Counted from the stretch's first letter, positions 25,275 through 33,772 are shown. The stretch: 64,000 nucleotides of DNA from Pyrofollis japonicus (GCF_033097485.1 NZ_AP028634.1:1107126-1171125), one strand, 5' to 3'. Notes: generated from the sequence alone by a model not told the origin. Translations and numbers: made by a program.

Positions 25275-26080
25275 GCCCAGCTTTTTCGCCCCCTAATAGT
25301 CCTCCTTTGCATCCGAGGAAGAGATTCTGTCCCGGTGTTGACGACGTGCCTCTAGGCTTCGAGGAATACGTCTTCCTCGTCCGCAACCTTCGGGGAGTCT
25401 ATGCTCCTCTCCCCAACGACGACCACGGCGCCTATGTTGGGTGGATTACTCGTCGCTACCGCTACCGCGACATAGGCGTTGCCAGCTGCATAGTGGAGGC
25501 CGCGGGCAACGTCTTTGAGGGAAGGCTTGGCGGTAACCCGTTCCACGTACTAGAGCCTCCGACAGAGAAGCTGCGCGAAGCCCTTCGGGAGGCGGGTAAC
25601 GCTTTGGCGGAGAGGATCAATAGTTGTCTCGCGGAGTCTCTTCTCCTAAGCCTGGTCTACGCCTCACCCCTGTACGTCACCCAGGGGAGTCTTGGAGAAC
25701 TAGAAGGCGCGGGCCTAGTAGTAGGAATAGTCAAGGGCGGAATCGCCGACCTCAATTCTGCTAGGCTGCACATGAGGATAGCGGGGTACAGCATCCTAGA
25801 CCGCTATACCACCTCAGTGAAGGAGGCCATTGACTGCATCTCACGAGGCTGCTCCCCGGACGAGATACTTGGGCTCCGCAAAGAGTTCGCGGCGAAGGAC
25901 GCTAAGAGATATTGGCGCATAGCCGGAAAGGGGAGCGACCCCGTAATAGCTTATCTCGACCACGTGCACGTCCTCGTAGAGAAAGGTGTTGCAGCTAGAC
26001 TTGTTGGCTGGGAAGAGCGTGTACTACTCGCCATGCCGGTGGGATTCGTGCTTGATTCCGCGATAAAGGCTACTGGCTAG
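25241..26080 (+). CDS. Hypothetical protein overlapping archease
   Basis: A 279-residue protein I do not recognise. The GTG start has AAGGAG five bases upstream, all inside the archease gene, so the 34-base overlap appears real and implies translational coupling. Features: a Pro-rich start, PGVDDVPLGFEEYVFLVRN, a cysteine-containing helix EAAGNVFEGRLGGNPFHVL, a strand-helix unit GLVVGIVKGGIADLNSARL, and an Asp/His-rich segment near residue 240 (VIAYLDHVHVLVEKG). It looks soluble, mixed alpha/beta. Coupling to archease hints at RNA metabolism, which is inference. Its stop overlaps the stop of the convergent lipoate-ligase small subunit by four bases. Confidence 0.65.
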   Translation: MLEGTIRGRYLGPAFSPPNSPPLHPRKRFCPGVDDVPLGFEEYVFLVRNLRGVYAPLPNDDHGAYVGWITRRYRYRDIGVASCIVEAAGNVFEGRLGGNPFHVLEPPTEKLREALREAGNALAERINSCLAESLLLSLVYASPLYVTQGSLGELEGAGLVVGIVKGGIADLNSARLHMRIAGYSILDRYTTSVKEAIDCISRGCSPDEILGLRKEFAAKDAKRYWRIAGKGSDPVIAYLDHVHVLVEKGVAARLVGWEERVLLAMPVGFVLDSAIKATG

Positions 26081-26370
26081 TCTCCCTGTGAAAGCGCCCT
26101 TCTCAGCGCCTCCAGTATATCCTCCACTGTCACGCCGTATATCGTGGCCTGTAGTCCTCGGAGCGCCTGCTCCACCTCGTCTACTACCTTATCCCTACTA
26201 GTTTCTAAGGATTCGAGCCTCTCTATGAGCTTCTCCATCTCGTCCTCGGGGTCGGCGAAGAAGTCGCCGCTAAGCAGCACGCCGCACACCACGTTATCCT
26301 TATCAATCCTGATGCATACTCTCGCTAACTTGCCGCCAGGGTGCTTCTTCTCACCACAGAGCAGCTTCAC
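26077..26370 (-). CDS. Lipoate-protein ligase, accessory (C-terminal domain) subunit
   Basis: A 97-residue protein resembling the separate C-terminal domain of archaeal lipoate ligase (LplB of Thermoplasma acidophilum). Family marks are KHPGGKLARVCIRID and the SGDFFADPEDEMEKLIERLE stretch. In Thermoplasma this subunit is required to form lipoyl-AMP. It starts at GTG with GGGGAG upstream, nine bases after the catalytic-subunit stop, so the two are co-transcribed. Assignment is by motif memory and context, both of which agree well. Confidence 0.8.
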   Translation of the reverse strand: MKLLCGEKKHPGGKLARVCIRIDKDNVVCGVLLSGDFFADPEDEMEKLIERLESLETSRDKVVDEVEQALRGLQATIYGVTVEDILEALRRALSQGD

Positions 26371-26379
26371 TACTCCCCT

Positions 26380-27261
26380 TCACCTCCCTCCCAGCACTTC
26401 CTTAACCTCCTCTGCAACCTTCTCCTGCTCCGGATCGGGCTGAGCAGCCCACATGAGTGCTTCTGCCTCGTCCCCGCTAAGCGAATCCTTCACGAAACCA
26501 AGGTACTTGAGGTTCCAAGCAGGCCTAGAGTATTTCTCGCGATAGAGCCTCAAAGCCTCTCTCAGTTCCTCCCGTGATGCTTCGCCCCACTCCTTCTCCA
26601 GGCCAAGCTTCTCGGCGAGCGCATCTGCTATCGCAGAGTATACCTCGCGGGGCTCCAACTTCCTCCCCACGGCCTCCTCGAGCGTGATAACCCTCTTAAC
26701 CCTGCTACCGACGAAGCGCTTGTCCGAGAGCTTCTCCTTCGAGATCCTCAGCACCCGGCCGAGTATAGCCAAGTCGCTTGAGACCAGGAGAGCACCATGG
26801 ACGAAGAGCTTGCCGGGAGCACTGGTGCCAGCTAGCCCAGAGACCTTTCTCCCATCAATCTCGACGTCGTTGAGTGCACGGTAGTAGGCATTGTTGGCGC
26901 CAAGAGAGCTAAGCGCATCAGCAACGGCCTCTCCGACCAAGTGGAAAAGGTCAACAACCGTTCTCGCCCCCGCCACGCCTTGTTTGACGACGAGCGCGTA
27001 GTTTATGTTACCAAGATCATGGTAGACGGCGCCGCCGCCAGTAAAGCGGCGTACCAGCTTCACACCCATGTCGCGGAGAGCATCCGGGTTCACCTCTAGG
27101 GCGGCGCACTGGTGCCGACCAATCACGACAACCCGGTCGTTCCTCCAGAAGCGTAGCACGCCGCCTTCTCCGCTAAAGACCCGGTAAAAGGCCTCCTCGA
27201 AGCCGAGGTTGAAGAACTGGTTACGAGGCCACTCAGCTACAAAAACCCGGAGTATGCCCAT
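26380..27261 (-). CDS. lplA: Lipoate-protein ligase, catalytic subunit
   Basis: A 293-residue LplA/BPL-family ligase that adenylates lipoate and attaches it to lipoyl domains such as E2 or glycine-cleavage H protein. Signature RRFTGGGAVYHDLGNINYA is the lipoate-binding loop, preceded by VVVIGRHQCAALEVN. The catalytic lysine is probably K in SAPGKLFVHGALL. Archaeal LplA lacks the C-terminal domain of E. coli LplA, which is here encoded by the next gene. No lipoyl-domain protein is in the window. Family alternatives (octanoyltransferase LipM) lack the partner subunit, so ligase is preferred. Confidence 0.88.
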   Translation of the reverse strand: MGILRVFVAEWPRNQFFNLGFEEAFYRVFSGEGGVLRFWRNDRVVVIGRHQCAALEVNPDALRDMGVKLVRRFTGGGAVYHDLGNINYALVVKQGVAGARTVVDLFHLVGEAVADALSSLGANNAYYRALNDVEIDGRKVSGLAGTSAPGKLFVHGALLVSSDLAILGRVLRISKEKLSDKRFVGSRVKRVITLEEAVGRKLEPREVYSAIADALAEKLGLEKEWGEASREELREALRLYREKYSRPAWNLKYLGFVKDSLSGDEAEALMWAAQPDPEQEKVAEEVKEVLGGR

Positions 27262-27340
27262 GTCGCGGACCCAGGCAAAGACTGAGAACAGGGTTTGAGG
27301 AGCTTTAGGCTTACCGTCCTGCTAGACGGCGTCGCGTTGA

Positions 27341-27663
27341 CTACATGCACTGGGTCCGGAGAATGGACCTGCTTAAAGCCATGGGTGCTGTGCCCCCAGC
27401 GCTTGGCGTGCTTTTAAGCATGCATGCAAGTGCTAAGGCATCCCTCTCCCGTGATGGGAGAAGGCTCTTAATAATCGCGGCGACTTGTTCACAGCTCAGC
27501 TCATCGAACCCCGTACCATAGATCTTCTTGCCAAGCACACTTAGGGTTACATGGAGTCCAAAGGCGCTTGCCGAGTATTCCCTCCCCTCCTCTTCTGCTT
27601 CCTCTATTCTCCCACCCGCTAAGTAATAGAGGGTAGTACCTCTACTTCTACCAGACTATACAT
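27341..27663 (-). pseudogene. Small gene broken by a single-base frameshift
   Basis: An ATG with GAGAGGGGTG upstream opens MYSLVEVEVLPSIT and stops after 14 codons. One base out of phase, a frame continues LAGGRIEEAEEEGREYSASA, then FGLHVTLSVLGKKIYGTGFD, ELSCEQVAAIIKSLLPSRER and on to a stop, with strong coding character. Restoring one T in the TT run at about 27620 would join them into one protein of about 107 residues. I do not recognise the family. Either the gene is inactivated or the base is a sequencing error. It lies in the gap between lplA and the hydrolase gene; the rest of that gap holds nothing I can name. Confidence 0.5.
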
Positions 27664-27823
27664 CGCATCTACACCCCTCTCCAAGACGAGGCCAAGGCTC
27701 AAAATAATCATCGTAATCAAGCACTAGTTGAGCAACGATTATCCCTATTCCTATGCCTGGATTCCTCGCCGAAACAATATCGGCGACAGAGAACACTACT
27801 CGTAAGAAGCGGGGTTCAGCGCC

Positions 27824-28444
27824 GTGCCGCGCATAGTTAGGATAAGCACCGAGAAGACCACGTGCGAAGCACTGATCGAGGAAAGCCGGGACAGTAAAGG
27901 CCTGCTCCTACTACACGGTTACAGCTTCCGCTACACGGTTTGGTCCGAGCCAAGCATAACCAGCTTTCTGGCCGAGAGGGGATGGGGCTACGCTGCGCCC
28001 GACATGCCGTACGGGAAGTCAACGAGCTGCACCAAGAAAACGCAGAGCCTTGAAACAAACCTCGAGGTAGCGGAAAAGGCGTTGGCCGAGGCACGGATAG
28101 AGCGCTTCATAGCAGTCGGGGCAAGCATGGGTGCGCGCTACGCCTTAGCGCTAGCAGCACGAAGACCAGGCCAAGTACTAGGAATAGTACTTGTCGGCCC
28201 AGCACTCGGCCGCAGCGCCGACGAGCTGTTGGCAGAGGCCGCTGAAAAGCTACGAGGAAGACCAGTACTCGTAGTCAGAGGCACCGGAGACACTGTCGCG
28301 ACAAAAGAAGCGGTAGAGAGAGTTGTGAAAGCCCTTTCCGCGACATACGTAGAGATACCTAGGGCCGGGCACGTGGCTCACAGGGATAGCCCAGAAGAAT
28401 TCAAGAAAGTGCTCAGCGAATACCTCAATAGCATACAGCTCTGA
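27824..28444 (+). CDS. Alpha/beta-hydrolase
   Basis: A 206-residue compact serine hydrolase. The oxyanion segment is LLLHGYSFRYTVW, the nucleophile elbow is GASMG near residue 101 (G-x-S-x-G), an aspartate in VVRGTGDTVATKEAV and a histidine in RAGHVAHRDS complete the triad. The fold lacks a large cap domain, as in small esterase or dienelactone-hydrolase-like enzymes. Two cysteines (KTTCEAL and KSTSCTKK) are near the N-terminus. The substrate cannot be inferred. GTG start; single-gene unit. Confidence 0.85.
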   Translation: MPRIVRISTEKTTCEALIEESRDSKGLLLLHGYSFRYTVWSEPSITSFLAERGWGYAAPDMPYGKSTSCTKKTQSLETNLEVAEKALAEARIERFIAVGASMGARYALALAARRPGQVLGIVLVGPALGRSADELLAEAAEKLRGRPVLVVRGTGDTVATKEAVERVVKALSATYVEIPRAGHVAHRDSPEEFKKVLSEYLNSIQL

Positions 28445-28759
28445 TGATTTCGTAGCCAGCGCAGCAAATGGCGAAAACCCTCTAGTAGCCGAAGGAATCT
28501 CTAGACATGTTTTCTCTCCTATCATTACTCTATTCCCGCGAACTACTAGCGCCCAGGATAGGCAGCCTGCACATTCTTAATGAGCCCAAGCCGGCTATCT
28601 AAGATGATATGACCCCGGTCTTAAAGAGCATAGATATAAAATATTTTAGAAACAATAGATCTCATACAGGCCGTCAAGGCTTTACAGTTGGTTTTAAAAG
28701 TCATGGCTATGAGTATACATATGTAATGGGACAGCTACAAGGAGCCGAGGTGGAATGAT
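28445..28759. other. Gene-free, AT-rich interval
   Basis: The 315-base gap between the hydrolase and the V4R gene holds an AT-rich tract (ATATAAAATATTTTAG) and the V4R promoter. I see no coding frame, tRNA or clear guide RNA in it. Confidence 0.45.
28691..28700 (+). promoter_or_regulatory. TATA box of the V4R gene
   Basis: GTTTTAAAAG lies about 60 bases before the TTG start, with a leader ending in GAGGTGG. Confidence 0.45.
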
Positions 28760-29312
28760 TTGACAGCAGAGGAGCTCCAATTCGATAAAGAAAAGGCAGA
28801 GCTACACATAGGTGCAGGCAAGGAGCGCTACATCCTCATCCCTATGCGAGCCTACGCGGCAATCATTGACGCCATTGTTGGTCTCGTAGGCGAATCAGCA
28901 GCGAGCGCCCCACTATACTACATAGGGAAGAAAATAGGGGCAGGGACTCGTAGAAGAACTAAAGACGAGACTTGAAAAACACGTGGAAGAAGCCAATGTC
29001 GAGAACCTAGTCAAAGAGTACGCGGGGCTCCTAGAAGAACTCGGCTTCGGCAAAATAGAGATTGCTGAGTTCGACTCCAAACACGCAGTGATAAAAATGA
29101 AGAACCCGCCGAGCATGGCCGGCATAGCACTAGTTAAAGGCTCTGCTGAAAAACTCCTATTGCAAGGCAAGAAGATTTGCCACCTAGAGGCCGGTATGAT
29201 GGCGGGTGCTTTCGAGGAAGTGCTCAACGCCAAGTACCAGGGACTAGAAAAAGAACATGGATCAGTCGATGACCCGTACTGCATTATAGAGGTTAAGAAA
29301 ATCGGTGGGTAA
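28760..29312 (+). pseudogene. V4R-domain protein, frameshifted
   Basis: Two adjacent frames together encode one V4R (4-vinyl-reductase-like) domain protein of about 183 residues. The first frame ends soon after YYIGKKIGAG. One base out of phase the sequence continues GLVEELKTRLEKHVEEANVE without interruption into a second part with NPPSMAGIALVKGSAEK and CHLEAGMMAGAFEEVL, the cysteine-containing core of V4R domains. Removing one G from the GGG run at 28943-28945 restores a single frame. V4R proteins bind hydrophobic ligands or zinc and often act as sensors beside transcription regulators. The TTG start has GAGGTGG upstream. A sequencing error is at least as likely as a real pseudogene. Confidence 0.8.
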
Positions 29313-29610
29313 GGCATTAGAACTTGTTCTTAATTGTGCTGCGGCCCTAGATCCTTGTCTAGTAATATCATATAGTCGATCCGCCACTACTTCTCTTATT
29401 TTTGAAGCAGGGTTGCTCCTTTTTGCGTCGTTGTTGTGCATTCTCTAGGCCATTGGATGTTCTGTGATAATGGCGAATAGCTTAGGAGCATGATCCGTTC
29501 TGATCCTTAATCCAAATTGGTGTTTTTACATTAATTATTGTAACTTTGCTGTTGTCTCTATGTTTTAGCACTTGTTTAAAACTCTCTTGCAGCGCACGGA
29601 GCCTTTCTTC

Positions 29611-31047
29611 ATGGGGGTTGGAGCCGGGTTGACTTCTAGGAGAGAGTTCCTCAAGCTCCTCGGCACTGGTATTGTAGGCTTAGCTGTCGGGGCCGGAATC
29701 GGCTATGCTGCTAAGAAGGGTGGCGGTGTACGCACCGTCACCAAGACTGTTGGCGGCGGGGGCGCTGCCCCTACGACAACGGTTACTAAGACCGTGCAGG
29801 CTAGCGGTAGGAAGATTAAGGCTCTCTGGGTCTACGTGGGCCCCATAGGCGATTATGGCTGGACTCACGCCCATGACGCCGGTAGGCGCGCGGCCGAGAA
29901 GGCTCTGAAGGGCCTCGTCGAGACCAAGTACTTGGAGAAAGTGTCGGGCGGCGAGGCCTATGAGAGAATAAAAGCCGCCTTGGAGGCAGAGCGCTTCGAC
30001 GCAGTCTTTGCCACGAGCTTCGACTTTCTCGACGCTGTTAGGAGGCTGGCCAAGGAGTACCCTGACATAATGTTCTATCACTGCAGCGGGCCCTGGGAAA
30101 TGTTCAAAGACTTGCCCAACGTCGCGACATACTTCGCAGAGTTCTACCAGCTATACTATCTCAACGGTATCGCCGCCGGCGCAGTAACCAAGACATGCAA
30201 GGTCGGCTACGTCCCAGCATTCCTCATACCAGAGGTAGTAAGGCACATCAATGCCTTCGCCCTCGGCGCAGTCCACGGAGCCAAGCTCATGGGCAAGTGC
30301 GGTAGCGGCGAAAAGCTCGAGATCTACGTCTCCGCACCCCTCAGGGAATGGTTCAACCCATCCAAGGCAAGAGAGTACGCAGCAGCCCTCATAAACCAGT
30401 ACAACGTGGACGTGCTCGCATTCACCGAGGACTCCACAGCAGTGCTAGAAACAGCGGCAGAGTACGGCGCCTACAGCTTCAGCCACTACAGCAACATGCT
30501 CGAATACTTCACCAAGGGCAAGGGAGCCTCCTCGCCCAACGCGAAGAGAGTCGTAGAGCACCACTTGACTGGCCAAGTAGCCGACTGGGCACCTATCTAC
30601 ACCTATCTCCTATCAAAGCTCGTAGCCGGGTCAGCGGAGAAGGAAGACGTGTGGGCAAGGATAGGCGACTTCACCCCGATAAAGTGGAGGAGGCCACCAG
30701 AGCGCTCGACAGCGGGGAGACACGAGGGCGCAGTCTACCTAGCCCCGCTCAACACCAGCGTCATCCCTGCGAAGGCCATGGATGAGATAAAGAGGCTCTA
30801 CGAGGATATGAAGGAGCTGCTCTTTGAGCCGTTCACTGGCCCGATAAGGGGCTACACAATAGACCCAGCGACCGGCAAGAAGATCGGAGACGTCGAGGTA
30901 AAGGTGCCAGAGGGCCAGAGATGGGGAAGAAACGAGCTATGGGGATGCAGCACAAGGTGCTGGGACAAGTGCTTCACCGAGCAACAGCCAAAGACATGCA
31001 ACACGATGAACTGGTTCTACGAGAAAATAATAACCCTAGGCAGCTAA
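29611..31047 (+). CDS. Tat-exported BMP-family substrate-binding protein
   Basis: A 478-residue extracellular protein of the basic-membrane-protein (PnrA/Med) family, type I binding fold, usually the receptor of nucleoside-type ABC importers. The twin-arginine motif SRREFLKLLG lies at residues 9-18, followed by a hydrophobic core and a Gly/Thr-rich linker. The domain opens with VYVGPIGDYGWTHAHDAG and includes DAVFATSFDFLDAV. Near the C-terminus C446, C450, C454 and C463 are clustered, which is unusual and could form disulfides or bind metal. The ATG is chosen for a sensible Tat n-region; a TTG 13 codons upstream is possible. No ATPase or permease genes are adjacent. Confidence 0.8.
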   Translation: MGVGAGLTSRREFLKLLGTGIVGLAVGAGIGYAAKKGGGVRTVTKTVGGGGAAPTTTVTKTVQASGRKIKALWVYVGPIGDYGWTHAHDAGRRAAEKALKGLVETKYLEKVSGGEAYERIKAALEAERFDAVFATSFDFLDAVRRLAKEYPDIMFYHCSGPWEMFKDLPNVATYFAEFYQLYYLNGIAAGAVTKTCKVGYVPAFLIPEVVRHINAFALGAVHGAKLMGKCGSGEKLEIYVSAPLREWFNPSKAREYAAALINQYNVDVLAFTEDSTAVLETAAEYGAYSFSHYSNMLEYFTKGKGASSPNAKRVVEHHLTGQVADWAPIYTYLLSKLVAGSAEKEDVWARIGDFTPIKWRRPPERSTAGRHEGAVYLAPLNTSVIPAKAMDEIKRLYEDMKELLFEPFTGPIRGYTIDPATGKKIGDVEVKVPEGQRWGRNELWGCSTRCWDKCFTEQQPKTCNTMNWFYEKIITLGS

Positions 31048-31137
31048 GAGGCAGCGATTTCTCGCAACAAGTCTTTGCTTAGTCTGTTTCCCTGCTTTTT
31101 CTCTTCAAACTATTTAGGGTCAAAACACTATGCTTCT

Positions 31138-31305
31138 TCACGAATCATGTCTCGCCGCTACAGCTTCCACCGCTTCCATAGTTAAGGAGACAGGGATGAC
31201 CTCAATTCCTTATAGACGGGGGCTCGCTGGACAAGCTGTTTCCAGCCATGCTGCGAGCCCTGCTAGGCTAATATTACGGAGTAGATGCTGTAGTAGCTCA
31301 ATCAT
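31138..31305 (-). pseudogene. Small protein gene interrupted by an in-frame stop
   Basis: An ATG with GGGAGG four bases upstream starts MIELLQHLLRNISLAGLAAW and runs for 31 codons to TAA. The same frame continues GIEVIPVSLTMEAVEAVAAR for 24 further codons to TGA. Both halves have similar composition and codon choice. It follows the wHTH gene on the same strand. It could be a nonsense-mutated 55-residue gene, or the 31-residue peptide alone could be the product. I recognise no family. The rest of this roughly 300-base gap is T-rich sequence after the BMP gene. Confidence 0.35.
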
Positions 31306-31353
31306 TTGTCCTCCCATAGGAGGCTAGGAATTAGCGCTACAACTCTAGGGTTT

Positions 31354-31611
31354 TCAGGAGAGTGCAGGCGGATCATACATCTCTACTAGTAGCTCATAGA
31401 GGCGTAGCCACTCAAACCCCCTGCTTGTTATCACGTACCTGCCCTCTTCGTCTTTCTGCACTAGCCCCCTCAAGGCCATGGTTTCGAGCAGTATTCGGGC
31501 CCTTCGATGAGAAAGATTTGCCTCCAGTGCCAAGCGGTTAACGTTTTTCGGTGTCAGTGAGGCAAGGGCTCGGAGAATATCTGCTACAATGTCGTGGCGG
31601 CACCTCTTCAC
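31354..31611 (-). CDS. Winged-helix DNA-binding protein
   Basis: An 85-residue predicted transcription regulator. The order is helix VADILRALASLTPKNVNRLA, recognition-helix region LEANLSHRRARILLETM, then a beta wing LVQKDEEGRYVITSRGFEWL, the pattern of archaeal winged helix proteins of the PadR/DUF2250-like or Sso10a-like kind. The GTG start is chosen because GGGAGGTG lies about 11 bases upstream; a longer frame would add 21 residues. It is divergent from the bactofilin-like gene, with 145 bases between the two starts, so control of that gene is plausible but unproven. Confidence 0.75.
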   Translation of the reverse strand: MKRCRHDIVADILRALASLTPKNVNRLALEANLSHRRARILLETMALRGLVQKDEEGRYVITSRGFEWLRLYELLVEMYDPPALS

Positions 31612-31756
31612 GGAGCTACTTGCACCTCCCTTATGGATTCCCGCTCTAATTCTACCAGCTGGGCCTGTAGTCATGTCTTGCGGACGAGTCGTACGGCCTC
31701 CACATATACCGGGTAATCACCTAGTCCTAGTATCCCGGAGTAGAGGTGTCCAGGCT

Positions 31757-32383
31757 GTGAGCGAGCTGAAGGTTGGTGGAAGCGTCAAGCTCCGCGGCCC
31801 TATATCGTTCCGAGTCCTCGACGTAGCGGGCTCGCTTAGCATTGAGGGCGACGTAGAGGTAGAGGAGGATTTCAAAGTATCGGGCTCGGGGAAGGTGAAG
31901 GGCAGGCTGAAGGCTAAGAGTATTCGTGCGGCTGGCAGCCTCGACGTGGAAGGCGAAGTTGTTGCGGAGGAGATAGACTTCTCCGGCTCAATGAAGGCCT
32001 CAGCGATAAAGACTGGCTCGCTCAGTGTCTCCGGCTCGCTGAAGAGCGGCGTGATAGAGGCGAGAGAAGTAGAGATCCATGGAAGCGTTAAGGGTGATAT
32101 AAAGGCGGTAAGCGTCATCATAGGGAAGAAGTCGAAGGTTCGTGGAACAATAGTTGCTGATAGGGTTGTTGTTGAGAGGAAGGCTGAAGTTGAGAGAATC
32201 ATTGCCAGAGAGGTTGTCATCGAGAAAGACGCTGAGGCTGATTACGTTGAGGCCGAGAAGGCTATTGTTAAGCGGGGAGCCTATGTAGGAGAACTGCGCT
32301 ACGTCAAGGAATACGTTGCGGAGGAGGGCGCCGAGGTAGATCGTGTAACTAGGATAGAGCGCCTCTCGGCTGAAGCCCCCTAG
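31757..32383 (+). CDS. Bactofilin-like polymer-forming protein
   Basis: A 208-residue protein built of short beta repeats of the form GS-x-hydrophobic-x-G (KVGGSVKLRGPISF, DVAGSLSIEGDVEVEEDF, KVSGSGKVKGRLKAKSI, and so on), the right-handed beta-helix of bactofilins (DUF583). Bactofilins self-assemble into filaments without nucleotide. No transmembrane helix is present. The GTG start has AGAGGTG eight bases upstream and begins the protein at the first repeat; a longer open frame upstream lacks coding character. The second half has a charged repeat series (VVERKAEVERIIAREVVIEKDAEADYV split over turns). Archaeal bactofilins are little studied. Confidence 0.8.
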   Translation: MSELKVGGSVKLRGPISFRVLDVAGSLSIEGDVEVEEDFKVSGSGKVKGRLKAKSIRAAGSLDVEGEVVAEEIDFSGSMKASAIKTGSLSVSGSLKSGVIEAREVEIHGSVKGDIKAVSVIIGKKSKVRGTIVADRVVVERKAEVERIIAREVVIEKDAEADYVEAEKAIVKRGAYVGELRYVKEYVAEEGAEVDRVTRIERLSAEAP

Positions 32384-32587
32384 ACACTAGACTCTCAGCC
32401 TAGGGGTTGTTGGCTCTACGCTGAGGCTCCACCATTCTGCCACGAGGCTTTAAAGGCTGAGTAGCTTATGCACTGATTTTGCCTAGTGACCCGGCAACGG
32501 CTCTACAGTAAAGACAGTGTGCTTTGGTGACACCTCTAGTGTTTTCAGCCAGGGCTTCTATGTCTACGTAGACGAGGGAGCATCTGA

Positions 32588-33772
32588 GTGAAGCGCCGCG
32601 AGCTAGCAGTGTTATTAGCCGTGTTTGTGGCCGTTGCTAGTGCTAGTGCCGGTGCTGGTTTAGCGAGGCTTGCGTTGGCGAGGTATCTGCGCTACGACCT
32701 GGGTACATCGGTGCTCGTCGCGTCCAGCCTTACCAGCTGGTTCATGGTGTTTAGGGCTGTTTCGTCCCTCGTTACCGGCGTCATTGTTGATGCTTGGCCG
32801 TCGGCTTCTCGGCTGTTTCTCCCCCTCCCCCTCGCACTGATAGCGCTAATAGTGTATACTGAGTCCCTTGTAACAGACCCCTTTACTGCCCTCGTGCTCA
32901 ACGGGTTGTGGGGCCTTCTTGGAGGAATGGTTTGGCCTCTTGCCCAGACCACGACCTCGCTTCTCGCGCGCAGCTGGAGCAATACAGCTATGAGCATCTA
33001 CTTCGCAATGGGGTTTCTAGGGGTAACGCTTGGCCAAGCCCTCTATGGCTTCCTCCCGTTCTCTAATGCAGGTGTTTTGCGCGTCTCGGTGCTATTCTTC
33101 CTCGTCGCGGCTGGATTCATGGTGGTTGCTGCAAGCTATGCTCCTGCAGCAATTAGGTCTGGGAGAGAGAGGCGTCGAGGCAAAAAGCTGCGTGAAACCG
33201 TTATGGGGGAGACCGTTATGCTGCTCCTCGTCGTGGCCTTTGTAGCAGGTTTTGCCTCGGGTCTTCTGAGAGAGTTCCTCTACATCTACCTCGGCGAGGT
33301 ATACGGGCTTAGTCGCCGCGGGCTGGCCTCCGTACTCGCAGTCGCAGGTGTTGCATCATTCGCAGCAGGGCTCGGCATCGGGCCGCTCGCCGACCGGGTC
33401 GGTGTAAGCAGAGCACTCGTACTCATACTGCTCACTGGAGCTGTTGGTGGCGTCTTGCTTGCATCGCCGGAGCTACTAGCAGCATTCACGGGAATAGTAT
33501 TGATGAACATGGCTACTCGCGGAAGCCTACCATTGACGCGTAACGCTGTACTGCTCGGAGCTTCTGCATCCCTCGTAGCGCTCTCGAATACCTTGAACAA
33601 TGCGGGGCAAGTAATTTCACCCATAATTGCGGGCTATCTCTACGAGCACACGGCGTGTGAGACTACGCCACTGATACACCTGTACTGCAAGGGCTCACCA
33701 TACCTACTCTCATCAGCATTAATGATACTCGTCGTCATAATCTATGCTGTTCTTCGCCGCAAAAGGAGTTAA
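32588..33772 (+). CDS. Major facilitator superfamily transporter
   Basis: A 394-residue, 12-helix MFS permease. The helix 2-3 loop motif is degenerate, but the second-half equivalent GPLADRVGVSRALVL is clear, and the central cytoplasmic loop is Arg/Lys-rich (RSGRERRRGKKLRE). A C-terminal cysteine pair lies in an outer loop (HTACETTPLIHLYCKG). The GTG start has GAGGGAG seven bases upstream. Substrate unknown. The 3' end runs close to, but is separate from, the protease gene promoter. Confidence 0.85.
   Translation: MKRRELAVLLAVFVAVASASAGAGLARLALARYLRYDLGTSVLVASSLTSWFMVFRAVSSLVTGVIVDAWPSASRLFLPLPLALIALIVYTESLVTDPFTALVLNGLWGLLGGMVWPLAQTTTSLLARSWSNTAMSIYFAMGFLGVTLGQALYGFLPFSNAGVLRVSVLFFLVAAGFMVVAASYAPAAIRSGRERRRGKKLRETVMGETVMLLLVVAFVAGFASGLLREFLYIYLGEVYGLSRRGLASVLAVAGVASFAAGLGIGPLADRVGVSRALVLILLTGAVGGVLLASPELLAAFTGIVLMNMATRGSLPLTRNAVLLGASASLVALSNTLNNAGQVISPIIAGYLYEHTACETTPLIHLYCKGSPYLLSSALMILVVIIYAVLRRKRS

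Noticed and set aside
28441-28510. TGATGAT after the hydrolase stop as a C/D-RNA start
   Set aside because: No CTGA box follows at a suitable distance, and the C box begins with C rather than a purine.
29468-29510. GTGATAA...CTGA stretch upstream of the BMP gene as a C/D RNA
   Set aside because: Boxes are degenerate and the guide between C' and D would be only about four bases.
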